Notes under the pieces: model-generated
The model's input: only the letters and a program-made list of their open reading frames with translations
What the model was told of the DNA's origin: nothing
Databases searched by the model: none
Position numbers and translations under genes: made by a program
Shown: piece after piece, positions 7,212 through 16,621 of the stretch
Position numbering within the stretch: the first letter of the stretch is position 1
Layout: each line of letters opens with the position of its first letter
NCBI RefSeq assembly: GCF_000159955.1
Contig: NZ_GG695982.1
Coordinates: 26,412-54,690 of the forward strand
Length of the DNA stretch: 28,279 nt
Origin: Paenibacillus sp. oral taxon 786 str. D14
Lineage (GTDB): Bacteria > Bacillota > Bacilli > Paenibacillales > Paenibacillaceae
Reading direction: 5' to 3'

Positions 7212-8519
7212 ATGGGCAAAATTAAACAGGTCGTCGGAAGAGAGATTCTCGATTCCCGTGGATATCCAACCATTGAAGTGGATATCACATTGGAAAGTGG
7301 TCATAAAGGCCGCATGATGGTTCCTTCCGGTGCATCCACCGGGAAATTTGAAGCATGGGAGCTTCGTGACCAGGATCCGTCCCGATTTCGCGGGAAAGGG
7401 GTCAGCAAAGCGGTTGCGCATGTGAATCATGAAATCGCAAAAGCGGTCACGGGGCTTGACGCCGCAGACCATGAACGGATTGATCGCACTTTGATCGAAT
7501 TGGACGGAACGAAAAACAAATCCAGACTTGGCGCTAACGCGATCCTCGGCGTTTCTTTTGCAGCGGCACACGCAGAAGCGTCGGAGCGAGGTCTGCCGCT
7601 CTATCAATATCTGGCGGATCGCTTTGGCGACTTGAATGCACAACCTTCGCTGCCACTGCCAATGGTCAATATCATCAGCGGCGGATTGCATGCTGGAAAA
7701 AATATTGACATACAAGATTTTTTAATTATGCCAGTAGGCGCAAAGAGCTATCCGGAAGCTTTACAGATGATTTCGGATGTGTATTTCAAAACGCAGGAAA
7801 TTCTTGCTGCCAAAGGTTATCAATCACGCCTGTTGGCTGATGAAGGAGGGTTTGGACCGCATTTGACCTCCAATGAAGAAGCGTTGGATATTCTTTGCGA
7901 GTCGGTGCAGAGCGCAGGATACAAACGGAAAGATGAAGTAGCTTTTGCCCTGGATGTGGCTTCTTCCCATTTTTATGACGAGTCATCCGGAACATATCGG
8001 TTAGGTGCGGACAAACAGGAACTGACTTCGGAGCAAATGATCGAAAAATTGGAAAATTGGGTGGAGAAATATCCGATTCTCTCCATTGAAGACGGTCTGG
8101 CAGAGGAAGACTGGGCAGGATGGACACGGCTGACCGAACGTCTCGGCGACAAAGTGCAACTCGTGGGAGACGATTTGTTCACCACCAATCCGCAGCGAAT
8201 TCAAAAAGGGATTGCGTTAAAAGCAGGAAATGCCGTTTTGGTGAAAATGAATCAGATCGGTTCGCTGACGGAAACGGTGACGGCAGTGAAGCTGGCTAAA
8301 GAAGCCGGTCTTCTGACGGTGATTTCGGCCCGGTCGGGGGAAACGGAAGATTGTACGCTGGCTGACCTTGCAGTCGGATTAAATGGCGGCCAAATTAAAA
8401 TCGGTTCGATTGCCGGTTCGTCGCGTACAGCGAAATACAACCAATTATGGAGAATCCATCACGAATTGAATGGTCGTTTCACCGGGAAACGGGCGTTTCA
8501 CGGGAGGTTTCATCAATGA
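7212..8519 (+). CDS. Enolase paralog with altered active site
   Basis: True enolase-family protein, 435 aa, full length. Conserved: the flexible SGASTG loop, His160 (GGLHAG), Glu211 (ADEGGF), metal-ligand motifs ALDVASS, SIEDGL and VGDDLF, Lys345 (VKMNQIG), the RSGETED loop and Lys396 (GQIKIG). Changed: the normal IQEF Glu (yeast Glu168) is Asp169, and the normal SHRSGETED His (yeast His373) is Ala373; GDEGG is ADEGG and IKTG is IKIG. Such changes next to the substrate, with the catalytic lysine and metal sites kept, suggest a working enzyme on a modified substrate rather than the housekeeping glycolytic enolase. It sits 10 bases after a kinase and its stop overlaps the start of dgoD (ATGA). 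Housekeeping enolase normally lies with gapA-pgk-tpi-gpm, none of which is here. Dehydration of a 2-phospho-3-hydroxy acid is expected. Confidence 0.93.
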   Translation: MGKIKQVVGREILDSRGYPTIEVDITLESGHKGRMMVPSGASTGKFEAWELRDQDPSRFRGKGVSKAVAHVNHEIAKAVTGLDAADHERIDRTLIELDGTKNKSRLGANAILGVSFAAAHAEASERGLPLYQYLADRFGDLNAQPSLPLPMVNIISGGLHAGKNIDIQDFLIMPVGAKSYPEALQMISDVYFKTQEILAAKGYQSRLLADEGGFGPHLTSNEEALDILCESVQSAGYKRKDEVAFALDVASSHFYDESSGTYRLGADKQELTSEQMIEKLENWVEKYPILSIEDGLAEEDWAGWTRLTERLGDKVQLVGDDLFTTNPQRIQKGIALKAGNAVLVKMNQIGSLTETVTAVKLAKEAGLLTVISARSGETEDCTLADLAVGLNGGQIKIGSIAGSSRTAKYNQLWRIHHELNGRFTGKRAFHGRFHQ

Positions 8520-9670
8520 AAATCACAGATATGGAACTTTTTTTAATCGAACCGAGATGGCTTTTCCTGAAAATCAGTACAGATGAAGGAATCGCGGGTT
8601 GGGGTGAACCTGTTCTGGAAGGAAGAGCCGCGACCACAAAAGCGGCTGTTGAAGAACTGAAAAGTTATTTGATCGGAAAAAATCCGTTGAAGATCGAGGA
8701 TCACTTTCAGGTTTTGTACCGGGGCGGCTTTTATCGCGGAGGGCCTGTATTGATGAGTGCTTTGTCGGGAATTGAACAAGCCCTGTGGGATATTAAAGGG
8801 AAATATTTCAAAGCACCAGTCTATGAATTGCTTGGCGGTGCGGTTCGAGACAAGGTGAAAGTTTACGGTTGGATCGGCGGAGATCGTCCGAGCGAAGCGG
8901 ATCTTTCGTCGCAGGCGAAAAAACAGATTCAATCCGGTTATCAAGCTGTCAAAATGAATGCGACAGAGCAACTGAATTATATCGATTCATATAAAAAGAT
9001 TGACCAGGTATTAAAACGTGTACAAACCGTACGGGAAGCAGTCGGTCCCGACATTTGCATTGCGCTTGACTTTCATGGTCGCGTCCACAAAACGATGGCG
9101 AAAATCCTGGTGAAAGAATTGGAACCGTTCAGGTTGATGTTTATTGAGGAACCCGTATTGCCGGAACATCAAGAGGCGTTAAGAGAAATTGCCAGAATGA
9201 CGACGATCCCGATCGCTACCGGTGAGCGAATGTATACGCGGTGGGGGTTCAAAGAACTGTTGCAGCAAGGATATGTTGATATTATTCAACCGGATTTGTC
9301 CCACGCTGGCGGCATATTCGAAACGAGGAAGATTTCCGCGATGGCGGAAGCGTATGACATCGCGGTTGCGCCGCATTGCCCGTTAGGCCCGATCGCGCTC
9401 GCTTCATGTTTTCAACATAACATCTGCACACCAAACTTTGTCATTCAGGAACAAAGTTTGGGCATCCACTACAATGCAGGTGTGGATCTGTTGGATTACT
9501 TGAAAAATCCTGAAGTATTTTCATATCAAACGGGTTTTGTCGAGCTGCCGACAGCGCCTGGATTGGGAATTGAAGTGAATGAGGAAAAAGTGAGAGAAGC
9601 AGCGAAAAAAGGGCACGATTGGCATGCTCCGATATGGCGACATGAAGACGGCTCTTATGCAGAGTGGTAA
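8516..9670 (+). CDS. dgoD: D-galactonate dehydratase family enzyme (enolase superfamily)
   Basis: Mandelate-racemase subgroup of the enolase superfamily, 384 aa. It converts D-galactonate to 2-keto-3-deoxygalactonate in the De Ley-Doudoroff route. Metal ligands are Asp185 (ALDFHGR), Glu211 (FIEEP) and Glu237 (TGERMY). The bases are His187 and the His of APHCPLGP, in the same spacing as E. coli DgoD (183, 209, 235, 185 and 285, a uniform +2 offset). The motifs LYRGGFYRGGPVLMSA, VYGWIGGDRP, KMNAT and WRHEDGSYAEW are DgoD hallmarks. The start is ATG 8516, with GGGAGG 9 bases upstream and a 4-base overlap with the enolase paralog, not the upstream in-frame ATG at 8447 inside that gene. A related activity, such as 3,6-anhydrogalactonate cycloisomerase, is possible in principle but the motif match to DgoD is better. 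Confidence 0.92.
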   Translation: MKITDMELFLIEPRWLFLKISTDEGIAGWGEPVLEGRAATTKAAVEELKSYLIGKNPLKIEDHFQVLYRGGFYRGGPVLMSALSGIEQALWDIKGKYFKAPVYELLGGAVRDKVKVYGWIGGDRPSEADLSSQAKKQIQSGYQAVKMNATEQLNYIDSYKKIDQVLKRVQTVREAVGPDICIALDFHGRVHKTMAKILVKELEPFRLMFIEEPVLPEHQEALREIARMTTIPIATGERMYTRWGFKELLQQGYVDIIQPDLSHAGGIFETRKISAMAEAYDIAVAPHCPLGPIALASCFQHNICTPNFVIQEQSLGIHYNAGVDLLDYLKNPEVFSYQTGFVELPTAPGLGIEVNEEKVREAAKKGHDWHAPIWRHEDGSYAEW

Positions 9671-9727
9671 TGGACGAAAGCTTCATTGCTACGCTAGCCT
9701 TTTGTTTGCAACAAGGGGGATAGACGA

Positions 9728-10771
9728 ATGTTCATGGTCAAGGAAACGATGTGTGCATTGGTTTATGAAGGCCCACGAGAGTTGAACATGCGGCAAGTTC
9801 CTGTGCCAAGGCCAGAAAAAGGTGAAGTATTGGTTCGTGTTCAAAAAGTGGGCATTTGCGGTTCCGAATTGAGCGGTTACCTGGGACAAAATTCCCTGCG
9901 AAAACCGCCGCTTGTGATGGGGCATGAATTTGCGGGCAGGATCGCCGAGATTGGTGAGGGTGTCACTGCATTTCAAGTTGGCGATCGTGTGACCGCCAAT
10001 CCGTTGGTATCGTGCGGAAAGTGTCTGGATTGCCAGTCCGGATACGCCAATCTTTGCGAGAAACGAGTATTGATCGGAGCGGGAATGCCGGGGGCGTTTG
10101 CGGAATATGTGCGGGTGCCATCTGGTAACGTACTGCCGCTTGAGGAAAACGTGCCGATGGATGACGGCGCATTAACTGAACCATTCGCTTGCGCGGTTCG
10201 AATCGCGGCTCTGGCGGAATTGAAACCGTATGATTCGTTATTGATCATTGGAGCAGGGCCGATCGGTTTGCTGACGTTGCGGGTCGCGCAGCTCTATGGC
10301 GTGAATCGTGTTGTCGTAATGGATCTGAATGAAGACCGTTTGTCCATCGTGAAGGCCATGGGAGGGATACCGGCAGCTAACGCGGAACAACTGAAGAAAC
10401 AAATACCGGTTCGCGGCTTCAGTAAATCCGTGGATGCGGTCGGGCTGGAAGTGACCCGTCAGCAATGTGTCGAATACACGCGACCGGGAGGAACAGTCGT
10501 TTTTTCCGGACTTCATCATGCCGACAGTCAATTACCCATCAATTCCTTTATACGGAACGAATTGACGTTTCGCGGGTCGTTCGGATACACGCCTGCAGAT
10601 TTCCACTTCGCATTAAAATGGATTTCAGAGAAAGGTCTTCAACTCGATCAGTGGATGCAAAGGGTACCACTTGAAGAAGGTAAAGCTTGTTTTGAAAAAT
10701 TGTTGTCCGATCCCGGGCCTGTAGCCAAATTTATACTGGAAGTTGAGCCTGAATCAACATTTGGCGAGTGA
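9728..10771 (+). CDS. Zinc-dependent MDR dehydrogenase, candidate aldose or polyol dehydrogenase
   Basis: Second medium-chain dehydrogenase, 347 aa, distinct from the one at 5181-6227. Catalytic zinc ligands are Cys44 (GICGSE), His66 and Glu67 (GHEF). Structural zinc cysteines are 96, 99, 102 and 110 (CGKCLDCQSGYANLC). The Rossmann motif is LLIIGAGPIGLL. The sequence style (GSELSGYLG, PLVMGHEFAG) is that of galactitol-1-phosphate or L-threonine dehydrogenase-like proteins. The start at 9728 has GGGGG about 8 bases upstream. It lies between dgoD and the beta-galactosidase-type GH2, so oxidation of released galactose (or another hexose) towards the aldonate used by DgoD is a sensible role. That is inference; no lactonase gene is visible. 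Confidence 0.88.
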   Translation: MFMVKETMCALVYEGPRELNMRQVPVPRPEKGEVLVRVQKVGICGSELSGYLGQNSLRKPPLVMGHEFAGRIAEIGEGVTAFQVGDRVTANPLVSCGKCLDCQSGYANLCEKRVLIGAGMPGAFAEYVRVPSGNVLPLEENVPMDDGALTEPFACAVRIAALAELKPYDSLLIIGAGPIGLLTLRVAQLYGVNRVVVMDLNEDRLSIVKAMGGIPAANAEQLKKQIPVRGFSKSVDAVGLEVTRQQCVEYTRPGGTVVFSGLHHADSQLPINSFIRNELTFRGSFGYTPADFHFALKWISEKGLQLDQWMQRVPLEEGKACFEKLLSDPGPVAKFILEVEPESTFGE

Positions 10772-10786
10772 AAGAGGAGGATCAAG

Positions 10787-13273
10787 ATGCGCGGCATACC
10801 ATTTAATATCGGTTGGAAATTTTTTTTGGGCGAGCCGGAAGCGCCCCATTTGACCACGACGAACGATGCGGATTGGAGAACCGTTTCCCTTCCGCACGAC
10901 TGGAGTGTGGAACTGTCTTTTGATCAAGAGAAAGGAGAAGCTTGTACAGGATATTTGCCGGGGGGAATCGCCTGGTACCGCAAACATTTTGTAACCGACG
11001 AGAACATGGCGGGTAAGAAAATCTACCTTCATTTTGACGGTATTTACAATCGAGCCAGTGTCTATTGCAATGGGAAATTACTCCGGTTCCATCCTTACGG
11101 CTATTCTCCGTTTGTTGTTGACATCACGGATTTTTTGAACCCGGTTCATGAGGATAATGTCATTGCGGTTAAAGTGGATCATTCCCGATATGCGGACAGC
11201 CGCTGGTACACAGGATCCGGTATTTATCGGAAAGTGTCTATGCATATTTTACCAAAACTCCACATTCCGGTTTGGGGAACGTTCTATTCAACGCCGGTTG
11301 TCCGTGACGATCATGCGATAGTCAAAGGACAGATCACGGTCACCAACGCTTCGGATCAAGATCAGAACTTCGATTTGATTGGAAAGATCTTTGATCCACA
11401 CGGCAATCAAGTTGCATCGCAATCCATCACATACCGCATTGGCTCGAATGAACATGATGAGATCTGCATGGAATTTACCGTTCCATATCCCAAACGGTGG
11501 GATATCCACCAACCCAACATGTATCGTGCGGAAGTTGACATTATCGTTGGTGGTGAAGTGATTCAACGCGAGAAAACTTCCTTTGGTATAAGAGACTTTT
11601 ATTTTGATAAAGATAAAGGGTTCTTTCTCAACGGCCGGCGCACGTTGATTAAAGGGGTTTGCCTGCATCATGACGCGGGTTTGGTCGGTGCAGCGGTGCC
11701 TGGAGATGTCTGGCGAAGAAGGTTGGAATTGTTGAAGGACATGGGCTGCAATGCAATTCGAACCGCGCACAATCCGGTGTCGGAAGACTTTCTGGATTTG
11801 TGTGACGAAATGGGTTTTTTGGTTCAGGAAGAATTTTTTGACGAATGGGATAATCCAAAAGACAAGCGGAAAAACGGAGAAGAAAAATTTGTGGACTATA
11901 TTACGAGGGGACATGCCGAATTTTTCCGCGAATATGCGAAGGAAGATTTGCAAAATACGGTTCGAAGAGACCGGAATCATCCATGTATTATCCAATGGAG
12001 CATTGGTAACGAAATTGAGTGGACGTATCCCAAATACAACGAGGCAACCGGGTATTTCGGCATGAACGCCAGCGGTAACTATTTCTGGACCTTGCCGCCT
12101 AACAGCAAAGAGCAAATCCGGGAAAATATCCGAAAAATTCCCGAAGATGCGTACGATATCGGCAAAACCGCCAAAAAACTCGCGGATTGGACCAGGGAAC
12201 TGGATACGACAAGGCCGGTTACCGCCAATTGCATTCTGCCAAGTGCCAGTTACGAATCCGGCTACATCGATGCATTGGATATGGTAGGTTACAGTTACAG
12301 AAGAGTCATTTATGATTATGGGCATGAACATTACCCCGATAAACCGATCATGGGGACAGAAAATGTCGGACAATGGCATGAATGGAAGGCGGTTCTGGAA
12401 AGAGAATTTGTTGCCGGCACCTTTATTTGGACAGGGATTGACCATTTGGGCGAAGCTTCGGTTCAGAAACCGTGGCCGCGCAAAAGTTCCAATGTTGGAT
12501 TGATTGACCTGGCTGGCTTTCCCAAACCGGCATTCCATATGTTCAAGAGCTTATGGAGCGATGAACCTCACATTCATATGGTTACGCAGCAACTGGAAAA
12601 ATCGCTGTATGAACTGCGTGACGGGGATTTGCAGGAAAAAGAAGAGGGGGCTTGGCAACGAAGGCTTTGGTTCTGGCACGATGTGAATCATCACTGGAAT
12701 TATCGCGCGGGAGAGCAGATTGTTGTCGAAGTTTATTCGAATTGTGATGAAGTTTCTTTGTACTTGAATGATTCTCTGGTCGGGACTCGTTATCTTCATG
12801 AATTTGAAGACCGGATCTATAAATGGCTCGTACCTTTTCAGCCAGGGGAATTGAAGGCCGTCGGGAAGAAAGACGGTAAAACGGTTCAAACAGCGATATA
12901 TACAGTCGGTTCAATTCATGGCATTGCGCTGCAAACGGATAAAGATAGCGTCAAGGCGGATCTGGACAGCGTCGTACATGTGACGGCTCAATTTGTAGAC
13001 GAACAAGGTTTTGCGATCACCAATCAGGAAGAGCGAATCGATTTTGAAGTAGACGGGCCCTGCCGAATTCTCGGCGTTGACAACGGAAGTCCCGACAGTG
13101 TGGAAGATTATCAAAAAAATCATGTCACCACCCATCTTGGAAGATGTTTGATGATTCTACAAGGAACAGCACCTGGAACGATCACCATTCGAGCCCGAAA
13201 CATCCGAACCAATGTGGTGTCCAACGAATGTCAAGTTAAAGTGATTCCGTCATCAGTGGATTTATGTCCCTGA
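10787..13273 (+). CDS. Glycoside hydrolase family 2 beta-galactosidase, cytoplasmic
   Basis: GH2 enzyme, 828 aa, no signal peptide. Domains: N-terminal jelly roll (about 1-175, with the SLPHDWSVE and PGGIAWYRK signatures), immunoglobulin-like domain (about 180-280), TIM barrel (about 285-590), then two beta domains resembling the DUF4982 and invasin/Ig-like modules of many GH2 beta-galactosidases (about 625-820; [16 protein letters not shown] and [13 protein letters not shown]). The acid/base is Glu409 in SIGNEIEW and the nucleophile Glu525 in IMGTENVG, both in normal context. GAGGAGG lies 7 bases before the ATG. Last gene of the first run; it ends 27 bases before the convergent AraC gene with no clear terminator between. 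It probably releases beta-linked galactose from imported oligosaccharides; related GH2s include agarolytic beta-galactosidases. Beta-glucuronidase is less likely given the context. Confidence 0.9.
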   Translation: MRGIPFNIGWKFFLGEPEAPHLTTTNDADWRTVSLPHDWSVELSFDQEKGEACTGYLPGGIAWYRKHFVTDENMAGKKIYLHFDGIYNRASVYCNGKLLRFHPYGYSPFVVDITDFLNPVHEDNVIAVKVDHSRYADSRWYTGSGIYRKVSMHILPKLHIPVWGTFYSTPVVRDDHAIVKGQITVTNASDQDQNFDLIGKIFDPHGNQVASQSITYRIGSNEHDEICMEFTVPYPKRWDIHQPNMYRAEVDIIVGGEVIQREKTSFGIRDFYFDKDKGFFLNGRRTLIKGVCLHHDAGLVGAAVPGDVWRRRLELLKDMGCNAIRTAHNPVSEDFLDLCDEMGFLVQEEFFDEWDNPKDKRKNGEEKFVDYITRGHAEFFREYAKEDLQNTVRRDRNHPCIIQWSIGNEIEWTYPKYNEATGYFGMNASGNYFWTLPPNSKEQIRENIRKIPEDAYDIGKTAKKLADWTRELDTTRPVTANCILPSASYESGYIDALDMVGYSYRRVIYDYGHEHYPDKPIMGTENVGQWHEWKAVLEREFVAGTFIWTGIDHLGEASVQKPWPRKSSNVGLIDLAGFPKPAFHMFKSLWSDEPHIHMVTQQLEKSLYELRDGDLQEKEEGAWQRRLWFWHDVNHHWNYRAGEQIVVEVYSNCDEVSLYLNDSLVGTRYLHEFEDRIYKWLVPFQPGELKAVGKKDGKTVQTAIYTVGSIHGIALQTDKDSVKADLDSVVHVTAQFVDEQGFAITNQEERIDFEVDGPCRILGVDNGSPDSVEDYQKNHVTTHLGRCLMILQGTAPGTITIRARNIRTNVVSNECQVKVIPSSVDLCP

Positions 13274-13300
13274 CCGGACATTTCAAACTTGAATCATATT

Positions 13301-14158
13301 TCATTTTTGGGATGGGGTATTGCGCTGCGATACAAGCGTGATGCCCTTTTTATATTTGATATACAAGTTTCGTCTGTATTCTTTGGGGGAGACGCCGGTC
13401 ACTTGTTTGAAGACACGGCTGAAATAATACGGGTTTGGATAGCCGAGCGATTCACTGATTTTCGAAATATTCAGTGTGTCAAGTAGCATCAGTTCCGTCG
13501 CTTTTTGTATTTTTAACTCGTTAAAGTAGCGATTGATGCTTGTTCCCGTGACGGATTTGAACATTCGTCCGATATAGCTGTAATTCATGTTCAGAGACTC
13601 CTCGATGAATTGGCTGGAGAACGGACTTTCCAGGTGCTCATAAAGCAAGTTTTTCACCTGATCGGTGATAGTTTTGGCTTTCTTGTCCGATCGGTTATTC
13701 ACTTGTTGAACCAACAGTTGATACAAAATATAGTACAAATATCCATTCAGACGTTCCTTTTTGAACGGTTCCGAAGAATTGAAAAGGTGCAACATGGTAT
13801 TTAAAGTTGTGGTCAGGTGCGCAGGTGACGAAACGGTTATTTGTTTCGGCAAAGCGTACTGCTCAACACCTTTTTTGAATTGAAACGGCTTAAACGAAAC
13901 CCAAAACCATTTTGTTCCGGGTTCAATTTCGGTTTTTCCCCAATGCCTGCACCGATGTTTGAGAAAGAAAACTTGATTGCTGGCTATAGCGTAGTCGATG
14001 CCTTCTTCACACAACGTGACGACCCCATTGACAACGTATAGCATTTTATCGATATCCAGGGTTCGATCCACGTGATACCAGGGATTTTTGGTTTCAAACA
14101 GTCCGATGGAAGTCAAATTGGTCAGTTCATTCAAATTGATCACCACTTGATTGATCAT
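13301..14158 (-). CDS. AraC-family transcriptional regulator with cupin-like sensor domain
   Basis: Two-domain AraC/XylS regulator, 285 aa. The N-terminal half (about 1-150) is a cupin-like ligand-binding domain (motifs MLYVVNGVVTLCEEG and WGKTEIEPGTKWFWV). The C-terminal 100 residues carry two helix-turn-helix units: SSQFIEESLNMNYSYIGRMF, then ISKISESLGYPNPYYFSRVF followed by the signature GVSPKEYRR. Two in-frame starts exist: ATG 14167 follows GGAGT by almost nothing, while ATG 14158 lies about 10 bases after it, so 14158 is chosen. It is divergent from the FAD oxidoreductase with overlapping promoter-like boxes and convergent with the GH2 beta-galactosidase gene. It probably senses a sugar or sugar acid and activates the neighbouring genes; which of the runs it controls cannot be told. 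Confidence 0.92.
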   Translation of the reverse strand: MINQVVINLNELTNLTSIGLFETKNPWYHVDRTLDIDKMLYVVNGVVTLCEEGIDYAIASNQVFFLKHRCRHWGKTEIEPGTKWFWVSFKPFQFKKGVEQYALPKQITVSSPAHLTTTLNTMLHLFNSSEPFKKERLNGYLYYILYQLLVQQVNNRSDKKAKTITDQVKNLLYEHLESPFSSQFIEESLNMNYSYIGRMFKSVTGTSINRYFNELKIQKATELMLLDTLNISKISESLGYPNPYYFSRVFKQVTGVSPKEYRRNLYIKYKKGITLVSQRNTPSQK

Positions 14159-14223
14159 AAAACGCATACTCCTTCCAATTATACTTCCTCGAAATATTGA
14201 AATAGTCGAAAAAAGATATTATT

Positions 14224-14253
14224 TTGCATCATCGTGCATTTTATCTCATTATA
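14224..14253. promoter_or_regulatory. Overlapping divergent promoter-like boxes between araC-type and FAD oxidoreductase genes
   Basis: On the minus strand a perfect TATAAT occurs at 14253-14248, suitably placed for the AraC gene. On the plus strand TTGCAT (14224-14229), a 17-base spacer and CATTAT (14247-14252) could serve the FAD oxidoreductase gene. The two -10 boxes overlap, so the genes would compete for polymerase and could be co-regulated by the AraC protein binding here. Boxes were identified by eye. Confidence 0.4.
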
Positions 14254-14304
14254 GCAGCGATATATGATATAGAAAAAAGATAATCTGTGAAGAGGTGAGC
14301 GAAT

Positions 14305-16551
14305 ATGGAGTTTAAAAGAATCAAGGTGAACAACGATTTGACCGTCGTCGGGGGAGGAATGCCGGGAATTTGTGCGGCGATTCAGGCTGCACGACTGGGG
14401 CTAAAAGTGGCACTAATCAATAACCGAGGCTATTTGGGGGGGAATGCCAGCCCGGAATGTAGAGTGAATATAGCGGGAGCAGATGGTGCGCAAGAATTTA
14501 ACTTTTATGCGCGTGAATCGGGCATTATGGAAGAACTGAGGTTGGAAAACCTGTATCGAAATCCGCAAGGTAACCCTTATCTTTGGGAAACTGTGCTTTT
14601 GGATTTTGTGATGCGGGAGGAAAATATTTCACTGTATTTGAACACCAATGTGGACGAAGTTGTAACCGATAATCAAGGTCATATCCGGTATGTGTCGGGT
14701 TCGCAAATCGGGTCAGAACAACGTTTTGAATTTTACAGTCCATATTTTCTGGATGATACGGGAGATGGAACCGTCGGATATTTGGCGGGCGCAGAATACC
14801 GTGTCGGTCGTGAAGGAAAATCGGAGTTTGGCGAACGAATCGCACCCGATGAGCCTGACGATCACGTATTGTTAAGCACGCTGGCTTGGTACTCGAAAGA
14901 TACGGGACGAAAGTCTCCGTTTGTCCTACCCGAATTTGCCAAAAATCTGGATGTGGAAAAAGCGCTGGAATATCGAGAAATACCGGAGCGAATGCCTGGC
15001 AACACCCGTTATGAAGGATACCGGATGCAGTGGTTCTATGAGGTCGGATACGGGAAAGATCAAATTCGTCAAAGCGAAGAAATCATGCAAAACCACAGAG
15101 AACTCGTATACGGAATATGGAATCATATTAAAAACAGCGGTAAATATGATTCGGAGACCTACGATCTGGAATACGTCAGCAGTGTTCCGGGAAAAAGGGA
15201 ATCCAGGCGTTTGATGGGAGACTATATTTTGACCGAAACGGATATTGTGGAACAAAAAGACTTTGATGACGCTATCGGTTACGGAGGCTGGTCCATTGAC
15301 CTGCATGCTTTGGAAGGATTTTTCTCCAAAGATATGACGACCCGGCATTTTGTTCTTCATGGGGTGTATCCGATTCCATACCGTTGTTGCTACTCCAGGA
15401 ACGTCAATAATTTGTTTGTGGCGAGCCGTTGTATGTCTGCATCCCATGTAGCTTTCGGTTCCACACGGGTTATGGCCACGCTTGCGGTTTTGGGACAGTC
15501 GTGCGGAGCAGCCGCGTATCTGTGCAAGAAATATCAGGTGAATCCGAGACAAATTTATGAAAACCATCTGTATGAACTTCAACAATTGTTGCTTAGAAAC
15601 GATCAATTTGTAATCGGAAAGAAAAACGAAGATGAACATGATTTGTGCCGGAAAGCTTCGGTTTCTGCCAGCTCCGTACAACGGTTTGCTTTAGAAACGA
15701 TGGATTACAGCATATCGCTGGATGGGACTTTCGGTTTTATCGTACCGGTAAAGGAGTCGTTGTCCCAGATTGATCTTCAGCTGCAAAGTGACACGGACAC
15801 GGAAATCCAATATTCCGTTTATACAACAAAAAAGAGGCAAAATTATGGCCCGCAAGTTAAATTGTTTGAAGGTTCAGTCCATGTACCTAAAAGCAAAACG
15901 TTCGATTGGATTTCCTTGCCGATTCATTGCAGCACAGACACCGGAAAAGTGTTCATATGGATTCATAAAAATCCTGACGTTCGGATGGGTATGTGCAACG
16001 ATGAAATCAACGGGCTGTTTTTCCTTGAGCAACAACCGTTAAACCGACGCACAACGTTTTGTGATATCGACACATTGGAAGTTAAAAAAGAAATGTGGAG
16101 GATCACCAACGGTTTACCGTGTTTTCGTACGACGCCGGAACAATCCATTTATGGTCCGGAAAATCTGAACAACGGATACAACCGGAATTATGGACTGCCA
16201 AATTTGTGGCTTTCGGAACCATCAAGCGAAAACGAGTCAATCACCATTCAATTTGAAGACGTGAAGTCGATTAGCCAATTACATTTGGTGTTTGATTCCA
16301 ACTTAAATTATTTGTATGATAATCTCGAAATATACCATAATTTTAATGTATTCCCTACATTAGTAAATGATTACACCGTTTATTTCAAGTGTGAAAGCGA
16401 ATGGGAACCCCTGATTTCAATTCAGGACAACCACCAGCGTGTCAACCGGTTAACGTTTGATCCGATTGAAACCTCCGAAATTCGGATTGTGTTCCAAAAT
16501 ACAAACGGAGCCAAACGTTATGGGGTTTACGAGATTCGGGCCTACAGTTGA
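14305..16551 (+). CDS. FAD-dependent oxidoreductase (PF12831-like) with C-terminal beta-sandwich
   Basis: Large cytoplasmic flavoprotein, 748 aa. The N-terminus has the dinucleotide-binding motif VVGGGMPG (Gly16-x-Gly18-x-x-Gly21), followed by GYLGGNASPECR, typical of the FAD_oxidored family found in carbohydrate-utilisation loci. A second family motif, NNLFVASRCMSASHVAFGSTRVM, near residues 370-395 closes the FAD site. Residues from about 455 on form a non-FAD beta-rich region that looks like a discoidin/beta-sandwich module (ISQLHLVFDSNL and SEIRIVFQNTNGA). No signal peptide. GAGGTGAG lies just before ATG 14305. The members' substrates are mostly unknown; oxidation of a sugar or glycoside hydroxyl, or dehydrogenation of an acid, is possible. 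The paired AraC gene suggests an inducible, separately transcribed catabolic step. Function not named beyond the family. Confidence 0.85.
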   Translation: MEFKRIKVNNDLTVVGGGMPGICAAIQAARLGLKVALINNRGYLGGNASPECRVNIAGADGAQEFNFYARESGIMEELRLENLYRNPQGNPYLWETVLLDFVMREENISLYLNTNVDEVVTDNQGHIRYVSGSQIGSEQRFEFYSPYFLDDTGDGTVGYLAGAEYRVGREGKSEFGERIAPDEPDDHVLLSTLAWYSKDTGRKSPFVLPEFAKNLDVEKALEYREIPERMPGNTRYEGYRMQWFYEVGYGKDQIRQSEEIMQNHRELVYGIWNHIKNSGKYDSETYDLEYVSSVPGKRESRRLMGDYILTETDIVEQKDFDDAIGYGGWSIDLHALEGFFSKDMTTRHFVLHGVYPIPYRCCYSRNVNNLFVASRCMSASHVAFGSTRVMATLAVLGQSCGAAAYLCKKYQVNPRQIYENHLYELQQLLLRNDQFVIGKKNEDEHDLCRKASVSASSVQRFALETMDYSISLDGTFGFIVPVKESLSQIDLQLQSDTDTEIQYSVYTTKKRQNYGPQVKLFEGSVHVPKSKTFDWISLPIHCSTDTGKVFIWIHKNPDVRMGMCNDEINGLFFLEQQPLNRRTTFCDIDTLEVKKEMWRITNGLPCFRTTPEQSIYGPENLNNGYNRNYGLPNLWLSEPSSENESITIQFEDVKSISQLHLVFDSNLNYLYDNLEIYHNFNVFPTLVNDYTVYFKCESEWEPLISIQDNHQRVNRLTFDPIETSEIRIVFQNTNGAKRYGVYEIRAYS

Positions 16552-16621
16552 TGTAATTGGTTTGCACCGAGCTTACATGGAAAACTTTAATAAGAGTGAT
16601 TCACGCTTTCGGAAAGGTGGT

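Noticed and set aside
8447..8515. N-terminal extension of the galactonate dehydratase
   Set aside because: The extra 23 residues lie inside the enolase paralog. ATG 8516 has a good ribosome site and begins exactly where the DgoD family begins (MKITDMELF).
7212..8519. Housekeeping glycolytic enolase
   Set aside because: Active-site substitutions and the absence of neighbouring glycolysis genes argue for a specialised paralog.
11288..12538. 416-codon minus-strand open frame
   Set aside because: It is the mirror of the beta-galactosidase TIM barrel, including both catalytic Glu regions. No domain or ribosome site supports it.
16552..16621. Further GH2 relic sequence directly after the FAD oxidoreductase stop
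   Set aside because: The codons do not align convincingly with the intact GH2, so the relic is only claimed from about 16622.
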